DNA from: Sulfuritalea sp.
Lineage (GTDB): Bacteria; Pseudomonadota; Gammaproteobacteria; Burkholderiales; Rhodocyclaceae
NCBI GenBank assembly: GCA_016710465.1
Contig: JADJVS010000016.1
Location: forward strand, 248,001-312,000
Reading direction: 5' to 3'
DNA: 64,000 bases
Position numbers and translations under genes: made by a program. The stretch's first letter is position 1, and every line of letters begins with the position of its first letter. A model generated the notes under the pieces. That model ran no database searches. It worked only from the letters and a program-made list of their open reading frames with translations, and was not told where the DNA came from. Below are positions 35,403-45,200 of the stretch, piece after piece.

Positions 35403-37037
35403 ATGAAACTCCTCTACAAGATACTGATGGCACCGGCGGTGGGCATCGCACTGCTGATCGCGGTGGGCGCGCTGATGCTGCTCGCCATGAGCGATCAGCG
35501 CGCGGCACTCGACAACGTCGTGGGCGAACGCTTCGAGATGTTCGAGTCCAGCGTCAACGTCCGCTCATCCCTGGATGGCGCGCATACCCGCACCTATCGC
35601 CTGTTTACCAGCATCGGCGCGCTCGACGAGGCCAAGATCAAGGCCAGGACCGACGAGATCCTGGCCCAGGTCGACACCGCGATCAAGCTTGCCGATGCCC
35701 AGTCCAAGCGTGAGAGCCATGCCGAGACACGCGCCGTCCTGACCTCCATCCTCAATGAGCTCAAGGGCTATCGGAAGACGGTGATCGACGCCATCGACGT
35801 CGGCCAGGCGGATGTCAATGCGGCAGCGGCGATGATGCAGGCCGCCGACAAAGCCTATCTCGCCATCAACGACAAGGTCACCACCCTGGTCAAGGGCGAG
35901 AAGGCGGAGATGTCGGCGGTCTATGTCGACGCCAAGGCGCGCGCGCAGAGCAAGCAATGGACCGCGGTCGCCCTGCTCTGCCTGGCCGTGATCATCAGCC
36001 TGGCGATCAGCCTGCTGATGGCACGCCGCATCGTCACGCCGCTGCGCTCGGCGGCGGCGGCGGCGGCGCGCATCGCCGATGGTGACCTCACGGTGAAGAT
36101 TGATTCCAGCGGCAAGGACGAAGTCGCGCAGATGATGCAAGCCTTGCACAACATGGTCGAGAAACTGGGGCAGATCATCGGCGAGGTGCGCGGCGCGGCC
36201 GACAACCTGTCCAACGCTTCCGGCCAGGTCTCCGCCACCGCCCAGTCGCTCTCGCAGTCCTCCAGCGAGCAGGCCGCCTCGGTCGAAGAGACCACCGCCA
36301 GCATCGAGCAGATGACGGCCAGCATCACCCAAAACACCGAGAACGCCAAGGTCACCGACAACATGGCCACCAAGAGCTCGTCCGAAGCCGAACAGGGCGG
36401 CAAGGCGGTCAAGGACACGGTCGAAGCCATGAAGTCCATCGCCGGCAAGATCGGCATCATCGACGACATCGCCTACCAGACCAACCTCCTGGCCTTGAAC
36501 GCCGCCATCGAAGCGGCCCGTGCCGGCGAACATGGCAAGGGCTTTGCCGTCGTTGCCGCCGAAGTCAGGAAGCTGGCCGAGCGCAGCCAGGTTGCCGCCC
36601 AGGAGATCGGCGAACTCGCCGGCTCCAGCGTCAAGATGGCCGAACAGGCCGGCAAGCTGCTCGACGAAATGGTGCCCAGCATCCGCAAGACCTCGGATCT
36701 CGTGCAGGAGATTGCCGCCTCGAGCCAGGAGCAAAGCCAGGGCGTGGGCCAGATCAACGGCGCCATGGGCCAGTTGAACAAGGCCACGCAGCAGAACGCC
36801 AGTGCCTCCGAAGAGCTGGCCGCCACCGCCGAGGAAATGGGCGGCCAGGCCGCGCAACTGCAGGAGCTGATGGAGTTCTTCAAGATCGAAAGCCAGTCCG
36901 GCACAAGAGTCGGCGCCGGCGGTACGGCGACCAAGCGTGCTCGCGGCAATGCGCCCGCCGCTCCCGCGCGCACGGTGAAAGCGAAGGCCGCGGCAATGGC
37001 CGAACCCGTTGCCAGCGGTGATTTCGAGCGCTTCTGA
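35403..37037 (+). CDS. Methyl-accepting chemotaxis receptor 3 (DFERF tail)
   Basis: This 544-residue receptor has TM1 (VGIALLIAVGALMLLAM), a helical periplasmic domain (FEMFESSVNVRSSLDGAHTR), TM2 (WTAVALLCLAVIISLAISLL), HAMP and the common 34H signalling block. The tail linker and DFERF end match receptors 1 and 2. Its sensory half is unrelated at sequence level to those of receptors 1 and 2, so a shared output half has been joined to a different input. It is followed by the second cheW with the same 27-nt spacer style. Confidence 0.94.
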   Translation: MKLLYKILMAPAVGIALLIAVGALMLLAMSDQRAALDNVVGERFEMFESSVNVRSSLDGAHTRTYRLFTSIGALDEAKIKARTDEILAQVDTAIKLADAQSKRESHAETRAVLTSILNELKGYRKTVIDAIDVGQADVNAAAAMMQAADKAYLAINDKVTTLVKGEKAEMSAVYVDAKARAQSKQWTAVALLCLAVIISLAISLLMARRIVTPLRSAAAAAARIADGDLTVKIDSSGKDEVAQMMQALHNMVEKLGQIIGEVRGAADNLSNASGQVSATAQSLSQSSSEQAASVEETTASIEQMTASITQNTENAKVTDNMATKSSSEAEQGGKAVKDTVEAMKSIAGKIGIIDDIAYQTNLLALNAAIEAARAGEHGKGFAVVAAEVRKLAERSQVAAQEIGELAGSSVKMAEQAGKLLDEMVPSIRKTSDLVQEIAASSQEQSQGVGQINGAMGQLNKATQQNASASEELAATAEEMGGQAAQLQELMEFFKIESQSGTRVGAGGTATKRARGNAPAAPARTVKAKAAAMAEPVASGDFERF

Positions 37038-37579
37038 GGCCAGGCCCCGACCAAGGAGATCGACATGGGACAACTCGCACAACAATCGCCCGCCACGCGC
37101 GGCAAGCCGCCCCTGGCGGCGGCCGCGCTCGGCGGCGTCGACATCCAGCAGTACCTGACCTTTCAGCTCACCGGCGAGATGTACGCCGTGGGCATCCTCA
37201 ACGTCAAGGAGATCATCGAGTACGGGAGCCTCACCGAAATCCCGATGATGCCGGCCTTCATCCGCGGCGTGATCAACCTGCGCGGCAGCGTGGTGCCGGT
37301 GATCGACCTCGCGGCGCGCTTCGGCGGCCGCGCCACCGAGACCTCGCGCCGCACCTGCATCGTGATCATCGAGCTGGCGCACGAGGACGAGCGCCACGAT
37401 ATCGGCATCGTGGTCGATGCCGTGTCCGAGGTGCTGGAAGTGTCCGACGCCGACATCGAGCCGGCGCCGGCCTTCGGCGCCAAGATCCGCGCCGACTTCA
37501 TCGCCGGCATGGGCAAGATCGGCGGCAAGTTCGTGATCATCCTCGACATACAGAAGGTGCTCTCGGTCGATGAGATCGC
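36171..37579 (+). repeat. 1409-bp direct repeat, copy 2 (receptor 3' half plus cheW)
   Basis: Partner of 32880-34288, of identical length and with no indels. It covers the receptor 3 output half, the spacer and all but the last codons of the second cheW. Confidence 0.85.
36225..36884 (+). repeat. 660-bp receptor signalling block, copy 3 of 5
   Basis: Indel-free counterpart of 31006-31665, lying inside the second 1409-bp repeat. Confidence 0.9.
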
Positions 37580-37631
37580 GACCCTGGCCACGGTTTCCGA
37601 CAACGCCGCGAAAGTCGGCGCGGAGGTTTGA
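37065..37631 (+). CDS. cheW: CheW coupling protein, copy 2
   Basis: This 188-residue CheW is near-identical to copy 1 over the first 166 or so residues (GQLAQQSPATRGKPPLAAAA, then the same core). It differs at the end, reading TLATVSDNAAKVGAEV. The identical cores suggest recent duplication or gene conversion and the same partners; only the terminal helix is free to differ. It is followed 28 nt later by the NIT-domain receptor. Confidence 0.95.
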   Translation: MGQLAQQSPATRGKPPLAAAALGGVDIQQYLTFQLTGEMYAVGILNVKEIIEYGSLTEIPMMPAFIRGVINLRGSVVPVIDLAARFGGRATETSRRTCIVIIELAHEDERHDIGIVVDAVSEVLEVSDADIEPAPAFGAKIRADFIAGMGKIGGKFVIILDIQKVLSVDEIATLATVSDNAAKVGAEV

Positions 37632-37659
37632 CACGTCAGAAGAATTAAGGGAGAAGACC

Positions 37660-39549
37660 ATGAAGCTCACATCGATACGCGTCCGCCTGCTATTGCTGTT
37701 CGCCACCCTGGCGCTGGGTCTGGTCTGGTATCTGTTCGCCAATGTTCGCGGCGAACTGCAGAAGATCGGCGAAGGCAATCGCATCGCGGCGGTGGGCGAC
37801 GTGGCCGTGGCCGCCAGCGCCCTGGTGCATGAGCTGCAAAAGGAACGCGGGCTGTCGGCCGGCTTCATCGGTTCCAAGGGCGAGAAATTCAAGGAGGCGT
37901 TGCTCAAGCAGCGCGCGGATTCGGACGCGCGACGGAAAGTCATGCTGGACAACTTTGCCGCCCGCGCCGACGACTTGCCGGCGGTCTTTGTCGAGCGCAT
38001 GCGCAAGGCCAACGATGCCATAGCCGCCCTCGAAGGCAAGCGCGGCGAGATCAGTGCCTTGAAACTGGCCGGCCCCGACTCGTTTGGCTTCTATTCCGCG
38101 TCCATCGAGAATTACCTGGTGGCGGTCGGCTCGATCGCACCCAGCCTGGGCGAGGCCGGGATGATGCGCAAGTTCTCGGCGTATGTGATGTTCCTGGGCG
38201 CCAAGGAACAGGCGGGGCGGGAACGCGCGACGGTCAATGGAATATTCGCCGCCAAGGAGGCGATCAAGGTTCCTGTGTTCCAGCGCCTGCAAGGCCTGAT
38301 CACGGCGCAGGATTTGTATCTGGCACAGTTTCGCGGCCTCGCCGATCCGGCGTCGGCCACGGCGCTGGCCGATCTGCTGGCCGCCAAGCCGGCGCAGGAG
38401 ACCTTGCGCATGCGCGGCATCGCCATCGAGCAGGCGTTCCTCGGCAATTTCGAGGTGGAACCGGCGACCTGGTTTGCCGCCATCACCGCCAAGATCGATG
38501 CCATGAAGCTCATCGAAGATCAGTTGGCCGCCGACATTGCCGCCAACGCCGCGCAACTGATAGCCAACGCGCGTCGCGGCCTGGGAATCGCGGTGGGCAC
38601 GACGCTGATCCTGATCGCGCTCTGCGCCGGCTTCGTCCTGCTGCTGACCCGCATGCTGCGCGACATGCATGAGCTTTCGGAAGCGGCCCGCCACCTCGCC
38701 GAAGGCGATCTGCGCGTGAAGGTACGGGTAGACCGCAAGGATGAAATCGGCGAACTCCAGGATTCGATCGCCCAAACGGTCGAACGGCTGGTCGGGACGA
38801 TCGACGAGGTCCGGATTGCCGCGGATTCGTTGGACAGCGCCGCAGGCCAGGTCTCCGCCACCGCCCAGTCACTGTCTCAATCGTCTTCCGAACAAGCCGC
38901 CAGCGTCGAAGAAACCACCGCCAGCATCGAACAGATGACCGCCAGCATCACGCAGAACACCGAAAACGCCAAGCTTACCGACAGCATGGCCACCAAGAGC
39001 TCGTCCGAAGCCGAACAGGGTGGCAAGGCGGTCAAGGACACGGTCGAAGCCATGAAGTCCATCGCAGGCAAGATCGGCATCATCGACGACATCGCCTACC
39101 AGACCAACCTGCTGGCCCTCAACGCCGCCATCGAAGCCGCCCGCGCGGGCGAGCACGGCAAGGGCTTTGCCGTGGTCGCCGCCGAAGTCAGGAAGCTGGC
39201 CGAGCGCAGCCAGGTGGCCGCCCAGGAGATCGGCGAACTGGCCGGCTCCAGCGTAAAAACTGCCGAACGCGCCGGGAAACTGCTCGACGAAATGGTTCCC
39301 AGCATCAAGAAGACCTCCGACCTGGTGCAAGAGATTGCCGCCGCCAGCCAGGAGCAAAGCCAGGGCGCGGGCCAGATCAATGGCGCCATGGGCCAGTTGA
39401 ACAAGGCCACGCAGCAGAACGCCAGCGCCTCCGAAGAGCTGGCTGCCACCGCCGAAGAGATGGGTGGCCAGGCCGCGCAACTGCAGGAGCTGATGGAGTT
39501 CTTCAAGCTGCCGGAGCAAGCCGGCGTCGACGCGGATCTTGTGGACTGA
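37660..39549 (+). CDS. Methyl-accepting receptor with periplasmic NIT domain
   Basis: This 629-residue receptor has TM1 (LLLLFATLALGLVWYLF), then a roughly 270-residue all-helical domain with the NIT hallmarks LVHELQKERGLSAGFIGSKG, YSASIENYL and KEQAGRERATVNGIFA. In other proteins NIT domains are linked to nitrate/nitrite sensing. TM2 (AVGTTLILIALCAGFVLLL), HAMP and the shared signalling block follow. Unlike receptors 1-3 it ends EQAGVDADLVD, without the DFERF pentapeptide. TAAGGGAG lies before the ATG at 37660. Confidence 0.92.
   Translation: MKLTSIRVRLLLLFATLALGLVWYLFANVRGELQKIGEGNRIAAVGDVAVAASALVHELQKERGLSAGFIGSKGEKFKEALLKQRADSDARRKVMLDNFAARADDLPAVFVERMRKANDAIAALEGKRGEISALKLAGPDSFGFYSASIENYLVAVGSIAPSLGEAGMMRKFSAYVMFLGAKEQAGRERATVNGIFAAKEAIKVPVFQRLQGLITAQDLYLAQFRGLADPASATALADLLAAKPAQETLRMRGIAIEQAFLGNFEVEPATWFAAITAKIDAMKLIEDQLAADIAANAAQLIANARRGLGIAVGTTLILIALCAGFVLLLTRMLRDMHELSEAARHLAEGDLRVKVRVDRKDEIGELQDSIAQTVERLVGTIDEVRIAADSLDSAAGQVSATAQSLSQSSSEQAASVEETTASIEQMTASITQNTENAKLTDSMATKSSSEAEQGGKAVKDTVEAMKSIAGKIGIIDDIAYQTNLLALNAAIEAARAGEHGKGFAVVAAEVRKLAERSQVAAQEIGELAGSSVKTAERAGKLLDEMVPSIKKTSDLVQEIAAASQEQSQGAGQINGAMGQLNKATQQNASASEELAATAEEMGGQAAQLQELMEFFKLPEQAGVDADLVD
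38848..39507 (+). repeat. 660-bp receptor signalling block, copy 4 of 5
   Basis: Indel-free counterpart of 31006-31665 with slightly more substitutions (e.g. KLTDSMATK, KTAERAGKLL). Confidence 0.88.
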
Positions 39550-39564
39550 GGGCCGGGAGCTTTC

Positions 39565-41094
39565 ATGAAAGGTTTCACCACGATGCCTGTCTGGCTGCGC
39601 CTCACGGCCCTGGTTTCGCTGATGATGGTCCTGGTATTGGCTGGCACCATCGCGTGGCAGAGCCGGCTCAATCACGAACACGCCATCGCGCAGGCGGGCG
39701 ACGTCGCGCACAGCATTCATGAAATGACCATGGCCGGGCTGACCGGAATGATGATCACCGGCACGATAGAGCAGCGCGAAGTCTTCCTCGACCAAATCAA
39801 GGAGCTGGCGGTACTCAAGGACCTTGCCGTGCTGCGCGCGGATGCCCTGGTTGCGACATTCGGCCCCGGCAAGACGCGGGCGCCCGATGCCCTCGAAAAA
39901 GAAGCCATGGCCAGCGGCAAGGAAATTCTGCGCGTCGAGCACGATGCCAAGTCAGGCAGCTTTCTGCGCGTGATCAAACCCACCCTGGCCTCGAAGAATT
40001 ACCTCGGCAAGGATTGCACGACCTGCCATCAGGTCAGCGTCGGCACGCCCCTCGGCGCGGTCAGCATGAGGATTTCGCTGGACAAGGTCGAGAGCGCGGC
40101 AAACGGCTTTCTGGTCAGCAGCGTGCTCATCGCGGCGCTGGTTTCGGTGCCGCTGCTGGCCCTCCTCGCCTTCGCCATCCAGCGCTTTCTGCGACGCATG
40201 CTGGGCGGCGAGCCGGATTACGCCGTCGAGGTAATGCATCGCCTGGCCGATGGCGATCTTGCCGAGGACATCGCCTTGCGCGAAGGGGACACGAGCAGCC
40301 TTCTGTTCGCGATTCGCAAGACCGGCGAAAGCCTGAGCCGCATCATCGACGAAGTCAGGCAAAGCGCGGACATGCTGGTGAACTCCGCGCAACAGGTCTC
40401 CGACACCGCCCAATCACTGTCTCAATCGTCTTCCGAACAAGCCGCCAGCGTCGAAGAGACCACCGCCAGCATCGAACAGATGACCGCCAGCATCACCCAG
40501 AACACCGAGAACGCCAAGGTCACCGACAACATGGCCACCAAGTCCTCCAGCGAAGCCGAACAGGGCGGCAAGGCGGTCAAGGACACGGTCGAAGCCATGA
40601 AGTCCATCGCCGGCAAGATCGGCATCATCGACGACATCGCCTACCAGACCAACCTGCTGGCGCTCAACGCCGCCATCGAAGCCGCCCGCGCGGGTGAGCA
40701 CGGCAAGGGCTTTGCCGTGGTCGCCGCCGAAGTCAGGAAGCTGGCTGAGAGGAGCCAGGTCGCCGCCCAGGAGATCGGCGAACTGGCCGGCTCCAGCGTC
40801 AAGATGGCCGAACAGGCCGGCCGGCTGCTCGATGAAATGGTGCCCAGCATCCGCAAGACCTCCGACCTGGTACAGGAGATTGCCGCCGCCAGCCAGGAGC
40901 AAAGCCAGGGCGTGGGCCAGATCAACGGCGCCATGGGCCAGTTGAACAAGGCCACGCAGCAGAACGCCAGTGCCTCCGAAGAACTCGCCGCCACCGCCGA
41001 AGAAATGGGCGGCCAGGCCGCGCAACTGCAGGAGCTGATGGAGTTCTTCAAAGTCGGCGCTGACAGCACGGCGCACAGGCACGGAGACGATTGA
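39565..41094 (+). CDS. Methyl-accepting receptor with periplasmic heme-c motif
   Basis: This 509-residue receptor has TM1 near residues 12-30, a periplasmic domain of about 145 residues, TM2 (LVSSVLIAALVSVPLLALLA), a HAMP-like segment and the shared signalling block. The periplasmic part contains DCTTCHQ (C151, C154, H155), a CxxCH c-type heme attachment site, just before the final strand and TM2. This resembles heme-PAS receptors described in Geobacter. A redox, O2 or NO sensing role is inferred. The C terminus (TAHRHGDD) lacks the pentapeptide. Confidence 0.9.
   Translation: MKGFTTMPVWLRLTALVSLMMVLVLAGTIAWQSRLNHEHAIAQAGDVAHSIHEMTMAGLTGMMITGTIEQREVFLDQIKELAVLKDLAVLRADALVATFGPGKTRAPDALEKEAMASGKEILRVEHDAKSGSFLRVIKPTLASKNYLGKDCTTCHQVSVGTPLGAVSMRISLDKVESAANGFLVSSVLIAALVSVPLLALLAFAIQRFLRRMLGGEPDYAVEVMHRLADGDLAEDIALREGDTSSLLFAIRKTGESLSRIIDEVRQSADMLVNSAQQVSDTAQSLSQSSSEQAASVEETTASIEQMTASITQNTENAKVTDNMATKSSSEAEQGGKAVKDTVEAMKSIAGKIGIIDDIAYQTNLLALNAAIEAARAGEHGKGFAVVAAEVRKLAERSQVAAQEIGELAGSSVKMAEQAGRLLDEMVPSIRKTSDLVQEIAAASQEQSQGVGQINGAMGQLNKATQQNASASEELAATAEEMGGQAAQLQELMEFFKVGADSTAHRHGDD
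40393..41052 (+). repeat. 660-bp receptor signalling block, copy 5 of 5
   Basis: Indel-free counterpart of 31006-31665. Confidence 0.88.
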
Positions 41095-41098
41095 CGCC

Positions 41099-42238
41099 AT
41101 GAACAGCCCGCTCGACTTCAATGCCGGTGATCCGGCGTTGTCCAACGATGCCGTAAAAGGATCGCTGATCCTGATCGTCGACGACGTACCGGCCAACCTG
41201 GGCGTCCTCGGCGACCTGCTGCACGAAGCCGGGTACCAGGTGAAAGCCGCCACCTCGGGGCGTGCCGCCCTGCGCTACGCCGTCCAAGACCCCCAACCTG
41301 CCCTGGTATTGCTCGACGTGATGATGCCGGAGATGGACGGCTATCAGGTGCTGGCCGCCTTGCGCAAGGACCCGGCGACCCAGGACATCCCGGTGATATT
41401 CCTCACCGCACTGGACAACGCGCGCGACGAGGAACGCGGCTTCCAGCACGGCGCCGCCGACTACATCGCCAAACCGATCAAGCCGGACGTGGTGCTGGCA
41501 CGCGTGCGCAACCAGCTTCTGGCAAGGATCGCGGCCAACTGGCTGCGCGACCAGAACGCCGCACTGGAGGCGGAGGTGGCGCGGCGCATGGAAGAAAACG
41601 AGCTGATCCAGGCGGCCAGCATTCGCGCCCTGGCCCATCTCGCGGAAACCCGCGATCCGGAAACCGGCAACCATATTCTGCGCACCCAGGGCTACGTGCG
41701 ACTGCTGGCGATCAAGCTGCGGGACCACCCGCGCTTTGCCGAAACCCTGAACGACGGCTACATCAAGATGCTGGCCGACTCGGCGCCGCTGCATGACATC
41801 GGCAAGGTTGGGATACCGGATTCGATCCTGCAGAAGCCGGGCAAGCTCACCGCCGAGGAATGGGAAATCATGAAGACCCATTCCCGCCTCGGCAGCGACG
41901 CCATCGAGCAGGCGGAACGCGACCTGGCGCGCCCGGTGGAGTTTCTCGCCCTGGCCAAGGAAGTCGCCCGCTGGCATCACGAGCGCTGGGACGGTCGGGG
42001 CTATCCCGACGCATTGATCGCGGAGGCGATTCCGATTTCCGCGCGGCTGATGACCATCGCCGATGTCTTTGATGCCCTGATTTCAAGGCGGGTGTACAAG
42101 GAAGCGATGCCGATCGACAAGGTTCGCGAGATCATTGCCAGCGAACGCGGCAAGCAGTTCGATCCGGATGTAACCGACATCTTCCTTGCCAGCTTCAGCG
42201 AGTTCGCCACGATCGCCGAACAGCACAGCGACGGCTGA
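41099..42238 (+). CDS. REC-HD-GYP response regulator, predicted c-di-GMP phosphodiesterase
   Basis: This 379-residue RpfG-like protein has a receiver (ILIVDDVPANL, phospho-Asp in LVLLDVMMPEMDG, Lys in YIAKPIKP), a short coiled linker and an HD-GYP domain with HD in APLHDIGKVGIPD and the GYP signature in HHERWDGRGYPD. HD-GYP enzymes hydrolyse c-di-GMP. It starts 4 nt after the heme receptor and is followed after 1 nt by a giant hybrid kinase, its likely phosphodonor, although CheA1 is also possible. Confidence 0.94.
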   Translation: MNSPLDFNAGDPALSNDAVKGSLILIVDDVPANLGVLGDLLHEAGYQVKAATSGRAALRYAVQDPQPALVLLDVMMPEMDGYQVLAALRKDPATQDIPVIFLTALDNARDEERGFQHGAADYIAKPIKPDVVLARVRNQLLARIAANWLRDQNAALEAEVARRMEENELIQAASIRALAHLAETRDPETGNHILRTQGYVRLLAIKLRDHPRFAETLNDGYIKMLADSAPLHDIGKVGIPDSILQKPGKLTAEEWEIMKTHSRLGSDAIEQAERDLARPVEFLALAKEVARWHHERWDGRGYPDALIAEAIPISARLMTIADVFDALISRRVYKEAMPIDKVREIIASERGKQFDPDVTDIFLASFSEFATIAEQHSDG

Positions 42239-42239
42239 G

Positions 42240-45200
42240 ATGACCCCACTTACGTCCAATTCGTCGCTGGGTCGCGCCGGCATCGCCGCCGTGGTGCTGG
42301 GCTATGCCGCACTGAGCGGGTTGTGGGTCCTGGCTTCGGACCGTGCCGTCGAATGGTTGCTGGCCGATCCGACGCATATCGCGGTGGCGCATACCCTGAA
42401 GGGCTGGGGCTTCATTGCCGTCACCTCCCTGCTGCTCTACCATCTGTTGCGCGGGCGCGCCGGTTCGGCAATCGCAAAGCCGGCGGAAGAAGCCGCCCGG
42501 CGCTCGTCGATGCTGCTTCCACTGGGATTGATCGCGCTTGCCGTGCTGGTGGCGACGGCGTCCGCAATCATCGTTCAGTTCCACCACCAGCGCGAAACCG
42601 AGGCGACGCGGATGCAGGCCATCGCCGAGGTGAAGACCCGGCAGATTGCCGACTGGCTGGCCGAGCGCCAGGGTGACGCCAACGCCATGACCGTCGATCG
42701 TCGAATCGCGACCAGCCTTGCGCGCTGGTCGCGTCAGGGCGACCGCGCCAGCCGTGACGAACTCATGGGACAACTGCGCCAGTTCGGCAACCTCAAGGGA
42801 TACTCCAGCCTGACGCTGGTTGACGCCGAGGGACGCATGATCTGGGACTCGGCGGGTGAAGATCAGCCGATAGACGCCAGGCTGGTGGCCGTGGTGCGTG
42901 AGGCGATCACAATGAACAGCCCGAGCCATCCGCCGCCCTATCGCGATGCCGATGGCCGCCTCCGGCTGGATTTTGTCGCTCCGCTGGCCTTGCGGGACGG
43001 CGAACCGTCTTCCGCCGTGATCCTGCGCACGAACCCGTCGTCCTACATCTTTCCCTTGCTGCGGTCGTGGCCGGTACCCAGCACCTCGGCGGAAACCCTG
43101 CTGTTCCGCCGCGACGGTGGCCAGGTTCTGTACCTGAACGATCTGCTGTACCAATCCAATGCAGCCGCCAAGTTCAGCGCGCCGCTGTCGACATCGAAGC
43201 TACTGGCGGCGCAGGTGCTGCGCGGCGAGATCACACCGGGGACGCTCTTCGAAGGCGAGGACTATCGCAAGGTGTCCGTGCTCGGCGTGGCTCGCCCCGT
43301 GAGCAACACGGACTGGTACGTGATTGCCAAGATGGATCGTTCGGAGATGTTTGCCCAGGCCTGGCGCGACAGCCTGTGGCTGGGCTTCGGCGGCTTGCTG
43401 ACCCTGTTCATGATCGTGGCGGGAGCCTTCATCCTGCGGCAGCGCCAGCGCCTGAGCGCAAGCCAGCGTCAACGCGAGACCCAGGCCGAGAGGCTGCGTT
43501 CGCTGGAGTTGCTCGACCACCTGGTGCGCAGCTCGGACGACATCATCTATGTCAAGGATCACGAAGGACGCTACCTGCTGTTCAATCCGGCCGGCTGCCG
43601 CTTCTTCGGCGTGAGTGAGTCCGACGTCATCGGACACGACGCCACCCTGCTCCTGCCGGCGGCGGAGGCGGGAGAAGTTCTTGCTCTCGACCAGCGCCTG
43701 CGCGAGGAAAACCGGACCACCACGGTGGAAGAACAGCTCAGTGGCAGCGACGGCCAGCGCTTCCTGCTATCGACCAAGGGCCCCCTGCATGATGCCGAGG
43801 GCCGCGTGATCGGCAGCTTCTGCATTGCCCGCGACATCACGCAACGCAAACAGACCGAACTCAGCCTCAAGGAAACCGCCACCTCGCTCAAGGCATCGCT
43901 GTCCCACGCGCAACTGCTGGTGGAATCCGCCCTCGACGCCGTGATCGGCATGGACCACCGTGGCCGTGTGACAACCTGGAACTGCACCGCGGAGTCGATA
44001 TTCGGCTACCCGGCCGAGCAGGCGCTGGGGCAAGATCTCGCCGAGCTGATCATCCCGCCCGCCCTGCGCGAGCGACATCGTGCCGGCCTGGCGCGGTTCA
44101 TTGCCACCGGGCAACGCCGGGCCATCGGCAAGCGCCTGGAACTTTCCGCCCTGCGCGGCGACGGCACCGAATTCCCGGTCGAGCTGACGATAGGCGTGCT
44201 GCAAGAGGGGGAGCATTCCATATTCACCGCCTATATCCGCGACATCACCGAACGCAAGCAGGCCGAACTGGTGCTCAAGGCCTCGGAGCGTCGCTTCCGC
44301 GACCTGGTCAATTCGACGGACGGCATTGTCTGGGAGGCCGAGGTCGAGAACTTCGGATTTACCTTCGTCAGCGAGCAAGCCGAACGCTTGCTGGGGTATC
44401 CGGCGGCGGAATGGTACCGGCCCGGATTCTGGGTGGAACACATGCACCCCTTTGACATCGGCTGGGTGCCCCAATACTGCGCCGCCTGCGCCGCCCGGCC
44501 CGAACCGCACAAGTTCGAATACCGCCTGATCGCGCGCGACGGCAGCACGGTCTGGTTGCACACTACCTTGACCATGGTCGAAGAGGATGGCAAGCCCCGC
44601 TGGCTGCGCGGCATCATGCTCGACATCACCGAGCGCAAGCAATCCGAAGAGATGCTGAGCAAGCTTTCGCTGGCGGTCGAACAAAGCCCGGAAAGCATCG
44701 TCATCACCAATGTCAACGCCACGATCGAGTACGTCAATGAATCCTTCACCCGCACCACCGGCTACGAACGCGACGAGGTCATCGGCAAGAATCCGCGCAT
44801 CCTGCATTCGGGCAGAACACCGCCGGAGTCCTATGAGGAAATGTGGGGGAACCTGAGCCAGGGCAAGCCCTGGAAGGGCGAATTCTTCAATCGGCGCAAG
44901 AATGGCGACGAGTATGTCGAGTTCGCCATCGTCACGCCGATCCGCCAGGCCGATGGCAGCGTCACCCACTATGTGGCGGTGAAGGAAGACATCACCGAAA
45001 AGCAGCGTGTCGCGCGAGAACTCGACGAGCATCGCCACAATCTTGAAAACCTGGTCGCCAGGCGCACGGCCCAGCTCGATGAGGCGCGCGAGAAGGCTGA
45101 AGCGGCCAACGTGGCGAAAAGCGCCTTCCTCGCCAACATGAGCCACGAAATTCGCACGCCGATGAATGCCATCGTCGGCCTCACCTACATCCTGCGCCGC

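Noticed and set aside
35565..38039. 824-codon open frame on the - strand across receptor 3, cheW and the NIT receptor
   Set aside because: It spans two gene boundaries of real genes and merely reflects GC-rich third positions; parallel antisense frames occur opposite every copy of the 660-bp block.
31006..41052. Regularly recurring repeats considered as a CRISPR-like array
   Set aside because: The repeats are 660-bp coding blocks of receptor genes separated by sensor domains, not short repeats with spacers.
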